A stretch of 8,762 nt of DNA, taken from assembly GCA_003648245.1 (NCBI GenBank), contig QMOO01000042.1, positions 1-8,762 on the forward strand. The letters run 5' to 3'. Positions 5,749-8,762 of this stretch are shown here, in pieces. This DNA is from Caldisericota bacterium (GTDB taxonomy: Bacteria; Caldisericota; Caldisericia; B22-G15). Position 1 is the first letter of the stretch. Each line of letters begins with the position of its first letter. A model generated the notes under the pieces. It was given only the letters and a program-made list of their open reading frames with translations, was not told the origin of the DNA and did not search any database. The position numbers and the translations under genes were made by a program.

Positions 5749-6687
5749 TTAATACCTCCTTATTCTTATAAGTCCTGAAAATGGTATGATTTCAACACCA
5801 TTCTTCTCTATCTCATCAAGTATAATATTCATTCCGATAGAATCAGAGGCCATATGACTGGCTACAACTAGATTAATATAGTTTTTCTCTGCTTCCTTTC
5901 TGTGCTCTTCAGAGAAATGCATACCTACAATAGTCCCGATCCCCGCATCAGATAATCTTTTCATCATCTCTTTTGCTCCTTCTGTTCCACCTGTCATATC
6001 AACTACTATCTTTCCTGCCTTTGATTCTTTTTTTCCAGCATATATTTTTAAACCAAAGCCCATTTTCTCTGCCTCTTCGTATTCAGGTACAGTTAATAGT
6101 AGATCCATTAAGTCTTTAATATACTCTGGTTTCTCCTTTTCTATAAGATTAGTGAGAAAGGTACTCACACAATTGTCTGCTGCAGTATGGCAGCACATAA
6201 ACGGGAGATTTAAAAGTTTTGCCGAATCTACTGCTCTATACGCGTTTGATGCATGTACACTCCTTTCTACTTCTGAAATCCTTTTTCCCATAAGTTTCTC
6301 AACGATGTTTATTGGAACGCCCCAAATATGATTTATTTCTTCTTGAATTTTCATGACATTATATAAATTTAGGAGACCAATACCTCTTGGATGATGAGCA
6401 ATAACAAGATCTGCGTTAAGGTTTTTTGCAAGCATAAGTTCCCCGGTGTCAATATCTACACCTGTAAGGATTCTTTTTATCTCTTCATCTCCTGTTCCAA
6501 AGAGTATTCTTGTATCTCCATAAGGATTTCTTAAAGATTCCTTATCGAAGAATTTCTTTTCTGGTTCAGGAATTTTTTCAAATTCTTCCTTTCTCTTTTC
6601 AAGCTCCTTCTTTACAAAATCTAAACCTCTTGGATCATTCTTAATTCCAATCTCAACTGCCTTTTTGTAAATCTCTTTTAATTTCAA
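5749..6687 (-). CDS. NIF3/DUF34-family dinuclear-metal protein, divergent member
   Basis: 312 residues. The core matches the NIF3 (YbgI/YqfO, COG0327) family: VDIDT-x-ELMLAKNLNADLVIAHHP (77-100) with metal-ligand pair His98-His99, CHTAAD (166-171) matching the family's HTxxD with His167 and Asp171, and ASHMASDSIG (277-286) matching the C-terminal GHxxSE motif. Asp282 sits where the usual metal-binding Glu would be, four residues after His278. An N-terminal charged helical extension (~1-60) precedes the core. Members bind two metals; the GTP cyclohydrolase label sometimes attached is not a firm function. The start is TTG 6685-6687, with a near-perfect AAGGAGGTGA site just upstream and no better ATG. 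It is the first gene of a two-gene unit with the small membrane protein, and divergent from the transaldolase gene across 35 bp. Confidence 0.8.
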   Translation of the reverse strand: MKLKEIYKKAVEIGIKNDPRGLDFVKKELEKRKEEFEKIPEPEKKFFDKESLRNPYGDTRILFGTGDEEIKRILTGVDIDTGELMLAKNLNADLVIAHHPRGIGLLNLYNVMKIQEEINHIWGVPINIVEKLMGKRISEVERSVHASNAYRAVDSAKLLNLPFMCCHTAADNCVSTFLTNLIEKEKPEYIKDLMDLLLTVPEYEEAEKMGFGLKIYAGKKESKAGKIVVDMTGGTEGAKEMMKRLSDAGIGTIVGMHFSEEHRKEAEKNYINLVVASHMASDSIGMNIILDEIEKNGVEIIPFSGLIRIRRY

Positions 6688-6708
6688 TCTTCACCTCCTT
6701 AATTTTAT

Positions 6709-6716
6709 ATTATAAT
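6709..6716. promoter_or_regulatory. Palindromic double -10 box shared by the NIF3-family gene and tal
   Basis: ATTATAAT is its own reverse complement and contains TATAAT on both strands: 6711-6716 plus, 6709-6714 minus. The plus box ends 6 nt before the tal ATG (predicted leaderless). The minus box would start the other mRNA at about 6702, a few nucleotides before its AAGGAGGTGA site. No strong -35 is visible for either; the minus -35 would fall inside tal codons. Confidence 0.6.
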
Positions 6717-6722
6717 TGAAAT

Positions 6723-7379
6723 ATGGAGATATTTCTCGATAGCGCAAACAGAAAAGAAGTAACAAGGCTGAAAAACTTTCCTTTTGTAGTAGGAATCACA
6801 ACAAATCCAAGTTTAATATCCCAAGAGAAAGTAAAAATAGAAGAACTTATAAATCTTACAAGAAAGAATAATTTAAAGATATTTATTCAAACTTTAGGCA
6901 AAGACAGAGAGGATATCTATAAAGAAGGGCTTAAGTATTTCTCTCTTTATCCAGAAGGAGTTGTCTTAAAGATTCCCTTCTCATCTGAAGGTCTTAAGGT
7001 AATTCCAGTTCTTAAGAAAGAAAATATACCAATTGCCATTACATCCATCTTTTCTCTTTCACAGATAATAGTTTCTCTTCCCCTACAGCCTGAATACGTA
7101 ATTCCCTATATAGATAGAATAGGAAGATCTGGAGGAGATGGGATAAGGATAGTAAGAGAGGCAAAGGAAATTATTACAAGAGAAAAATTGGCTACAAAGA
7201 TTCTTTCAGCAAGCTTTAGAAGTGTAAAACAGGTCGAAGAAGCCGTACTTGCTGGGAGCGATGCTATAACTATTCCTATGAAAGTGTTGAAAGATATAAT
7301 GTTAAATCCCTTGTCAGAAAAAGCTATAAAAGATTTCAAAACTGACTGGTTAAGTATGAACGAAAAAGAACATATCTAA
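6723..7379 (+). CDS. tal: Small-type transaldolase / fructose-6-phosphate aldolase (TalC/FSA family)
   Basis: Class I Schiff-base aldolase acting on C3-C7 sugar phosphates in the non-oxidative pentose phosphate route. The 218-residue length matches the short MipB/TalC group rather than the ~320-residue TalB. Motifs: FLDSANRKEV (4-13) with Asp6, VGITTNPSLI (23-32), Schiff-base Lys83 in VVLKIPFS, AITSIFSLSQ (105-114), YIDRIGR, KILSASFRS, and AGSDAITIP near the end. Sequence alone does not separate transaldolase from fructose-6-phosphate aldolase activity. The start is fixed by the conserved MEIFLDSAN opening. It has no Shine-Dalgarno sequence, with TATAAT 6 nt upstream. glyQ follows after 50 bp with its own promoter candidate. 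Confidence 0.92.
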   Translation: MEIFLDSANRKEVTRLKNFPFVVGITTNPSLISQEKVKIEELINLTRKNNLKIFIQTLGKDREDIYKEGLKYFSLYPEGVVLKIPFSSEGLKVIPVLKKENIPIAITSIFSLSQIIVSLPLQPEYVIPYIDRIGRSGGDGIRIVREAKEIITREKLATKILSASFRSVKQVEEAVLAGSDAITIPMKVLKDIMLNPLSEKAIKDFKTDWLSMNEKEHI

Positions 7380-7391
7380 AACAAAAAACTG

Positions 7392-7420
7392 TTTAAAATG
7401 AGATAAATTTATAGTATAAT
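7392..7420 (+). promoter_or_regulatory. Promoter of glyQS
   Basis: TTTAAA (7392-7397), 17 bp, then exact TATAAT (7415-7420). The ATG is 9 nt further on, so the leader would be about 0-3 nt, without any ribosome site. The whole tal-glyQ gap is 50 bp, too short for a glycine T-box leader of the kind that precedes glyQS in many Firmicutes. Confidence 0.6.
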
Positions 7421-7429
7421 TCTAAAACA

Positions 7430-8278
7430 ATGATTACCTTTCAAGAAGTAATAAATAAACTTAGAGAGTTTTGGAATAGTGAAGGATGTGTTCTTGGTGA
7501 GGGGTACGATATAGAAGTAGGGGCTGGAACAATGAGTCCCCTTACTTTCTTCGGTGTATTGGGTAAAAAACCCTGGAGGGTAGCTTATGTTCAACCTTCA
7601 AGAAGACCAGCAGATGGTAGATACGGAGAAAATCCGAACAGGCTTTACAAACATTATCAATTTCAGGTAATCTTAAAACCACCACCAGATGATGTTATAC
7701 CTCTTTACATAAGAAGTCTTGAAGAGCTTGGGATAAAAGAAGCTGAGCATGATATAAGATTTGTTGAAGATAACTGGGAAGCACCTACTCTTGGTGCATG
7801 GGGAGTAGGATGGGAAGTCTGGCTTGATGGAATGGAAATAACTCAATTTACATATTTTCAGCAAGCAGGTGGAATTAATCTATCCCCTGTTTCAGTAGAG
7901 ATAACATATGGTCTTGAAAGAATTGTGCTTTTTTTGCAAAATAAAAAATCTATTTTTGATATTATGTGGAACAAAAAATATACTTATGGGGAGTTAAGAC
8001 TTATGGAAGAAAGAGAACATTGTATATATTCCTTTGAAAAAGCTGATATCAAGATGCTCAAAAATACTTTTGACACTTTTGAAATAGAAGCAAAGAGACT
8101 TCTTGAAGATGGATTAATTTTGCCAGCATACGATTATGCACTGAAATGTTCCCACATCTTCAATATTCTTGATGCAAGAAGAGCTTTTGGAGTTACAGAG
8201 AGAACAAATTATATAAATAGAATTAGAGGAATTGCAAATATGTGCGCAAAACTTTACAACGAGGTTTGCAATGGGTAA
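7430..8278 (+). CDS. glyQ: Glycyl-tRNA synthetase alpha subunit
   Basis: Catalytic subunit of the bacterial alpha2beta2 glycyl-tRNA synthetase, a class II enzyme that charges tRNA-Gly. The 282-residue length is normal. Highly conserved stretches include [19 protein letters not shown] (19-37), [19 protein letters not shown] (53-71), [10 protein letters not shown] (75-84), [18 protein letters not shown] (114-131), the [10 protein letters not shown] block, ITYGLERI and the late [15 protein letters not shown]. The start is fixed by the family opening [13 protein letters not shown]. There is no Shine-Dalgarno sequence, and a promoter candidate abuts the ATG. The last 8 bp overlap the start of glyS in another frame, so the two subunits are cotranscribed and probably translationally coupled. 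Confidence 0.98.
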   Translation: MITFQEVINKLREFWNSEGCVLGEGYDIEVGAGTMSPLTFFGVLGKKPWRVAYVQPSRRPADGRYGENPNRLYKHYQFQVILKPPPDDVIPLYIRSLEELGIKEAEHDIRFVEDNWEAPTLGAWGVGWEVWLDGMEITQFTYFQQAGGINLSPVSVEITYGLERIVLFLQNKKSIFDIMWNKKYTYGELRLMEEREHCIYSFEKADIKMLKNTFDTFEIEAKRLLEDGLILPAYDYALKCSHIFNILDARRAFGVTERTNYINRIRGIANMCAKLYNEVCNG

Positions 8279-8762
8279 AGACTTTTTTTTAGAGATTGGA
8301 TGTGAAGAGATTCCGTCTCGCTTTCTTAAAGAAACTGCTGAAGCAATAGCGACGAATCTAAAGAATTTCTTTAACGAGGAAGAAATAGAATATGGTGAAA
8401 TTAAGGTTTACTTTACACCGAGAAGACTAATTTTTTATGTGGATAAAGTATCTGATGAGCAAACAGAAAAGACAATAAAGATTAAAGGACCTTCTAAAAA
8501 AATAGCATTTACTCAAAATGGTGAACCATCCCCTGCATTAAAGGGTTTTCTATCAAAACATAGTGCCACTATAGAGGATATATCTATAGAGAGTACTACT
8601 CAGGGAGAATATGTATTTCTCAATAAAAATCTAGGGAAAAAGGAAACAAAATATTTATTGGAGGAGAAGTTACCTGAAATAATTCTTTCGATTCCTCTTA
8701 AGAAAAGTATGAGATGGGATGGAGTCACTTTTATAAGACCCATAAGATGGATTGTTTCCCTC
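8271..8762 (+). CDS. glyS: Glycyl-tRNA synthetase beta subunit, N-terminal part, cut by window edge
   Basis: Partner of GlyQ in the alpha2beta2 glycyl-tRNA synthetase; the beta subunit contributes to tRNA binding. The visible 164 residues show the family N-terminus: [15 protein letters not shown] (5-19), [12 protein letters not shown] (46-57), [11 protein letters not shown] (70-80) and, at the window edge, [19 protein letters not shown]. The reading frame is intact up to the edge; full-length GlyS is usually ~680-700 residues, so about three quarters lies outside. ATG 8271 overlaps the glyQ stop by 8 bp, and a short GAGG lies 8 nt upstream inside glyQ. That fits coupled translation giving equal subunit amounts. 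Confidence 0.96.
   Translation, partial: MGKDFFLEIGCEEIPSRFLKETAEAIATNLKNFFNEEEIEYGEIKVYFTPRRLIFYVDKVSDEQTEKTIKIKGPSKKIAFTQNGEPSPALKGFLSKHSATIEDISIESTTQGEYVFLNKNLGKKETKYLLEEKLPEIILSIPLKKSMRWDGVTFIRPIRWIVSL

Noticed and set aside
7380..7414. Terminator after tal
   Set aside because: Only a tiny AAAC-T-GTTT inverted repeat is present, with no following T-run.
1..8762. A novel defence, mobile or biosynthetic system
   Set aside because: All larger genes belong to known families, mostly housekeeping; there are no transposases, integrases, repeat arrays or unusual multi-gene cassettes in the window.

Overview
The window is a compact, visibly AT-rich stretch of bacterial chromosome. Its codons lean strongly to AGA, ATA and AAA, and its proteins are rich in Lys, Glu and Ile. 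It carries a bacterial tRNA with encoded CCA, two-subunit glycyl-tRNA synthetase (glyQS), AcpS, Ndk and a prepilin peptidase, so it is bacterial. The composition would suit a thermophilic or deep-branching low-GC lineage, but I cannot name one from the sequence. There are no insertion sequences, CRISPR arrays, phage genes or toxin/defence modules. This is a core-genome region with short or overlapping gene borders.

Layout: (1) 1-1143, minus strand: a tRNA(CAU) gene with a consensus promoter, then a coiled-coil/Zn-ribbon protein (COG1579 family), then the start of a prepilin peptidase running off the left edge. The three are probably one transcript. (2) 1227-2717, minus: a lipoprotein with a clan GH-A glycosidase-like barrel. 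(3) 2801-3172, plus: acpS, whose tail overlaps the tail of the convergent radical SAM gene at 3142-4095 (minus). (4) 4141-5520, plus: ndk and ilvE. (5) 5527-6687, minus: a NIF3/DUF34-family protein translationally coupled to a small two-helix membrane protein. (6) 6723-8762, plus: a small transaldolase/fructose-6-phosphate aldolase (TalC/FSA type), then glyQ and glyS, the last cut by the right edge.

Most genes have ordinary housekeeping roles: protein synthesis (tRNA, glyQS), nucleotide balance (ndk), carrier-protein activation (acpS), branched-chain amino acids (ilvE), sugar phosphates (tal) and pilin/secretion processing (pilD). They do not form one pathway. I found no clear previously undescribed system.

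The most notable signal is in the control regions. acpS, the radical SAM gene, tal and glyQ have no Shine-Dalgarno sequence. Each has an exact TATAAT box 6 nt (9 nt for glyQ) before a start codon that protein homology supports, as expected for leaderless mRNAs. Most of the other genes carry strong AAGGAGG-type sites. Promoters of divergent pairs are packed into 35-45 bp, and one pair appears to share a palindromic -10 box.
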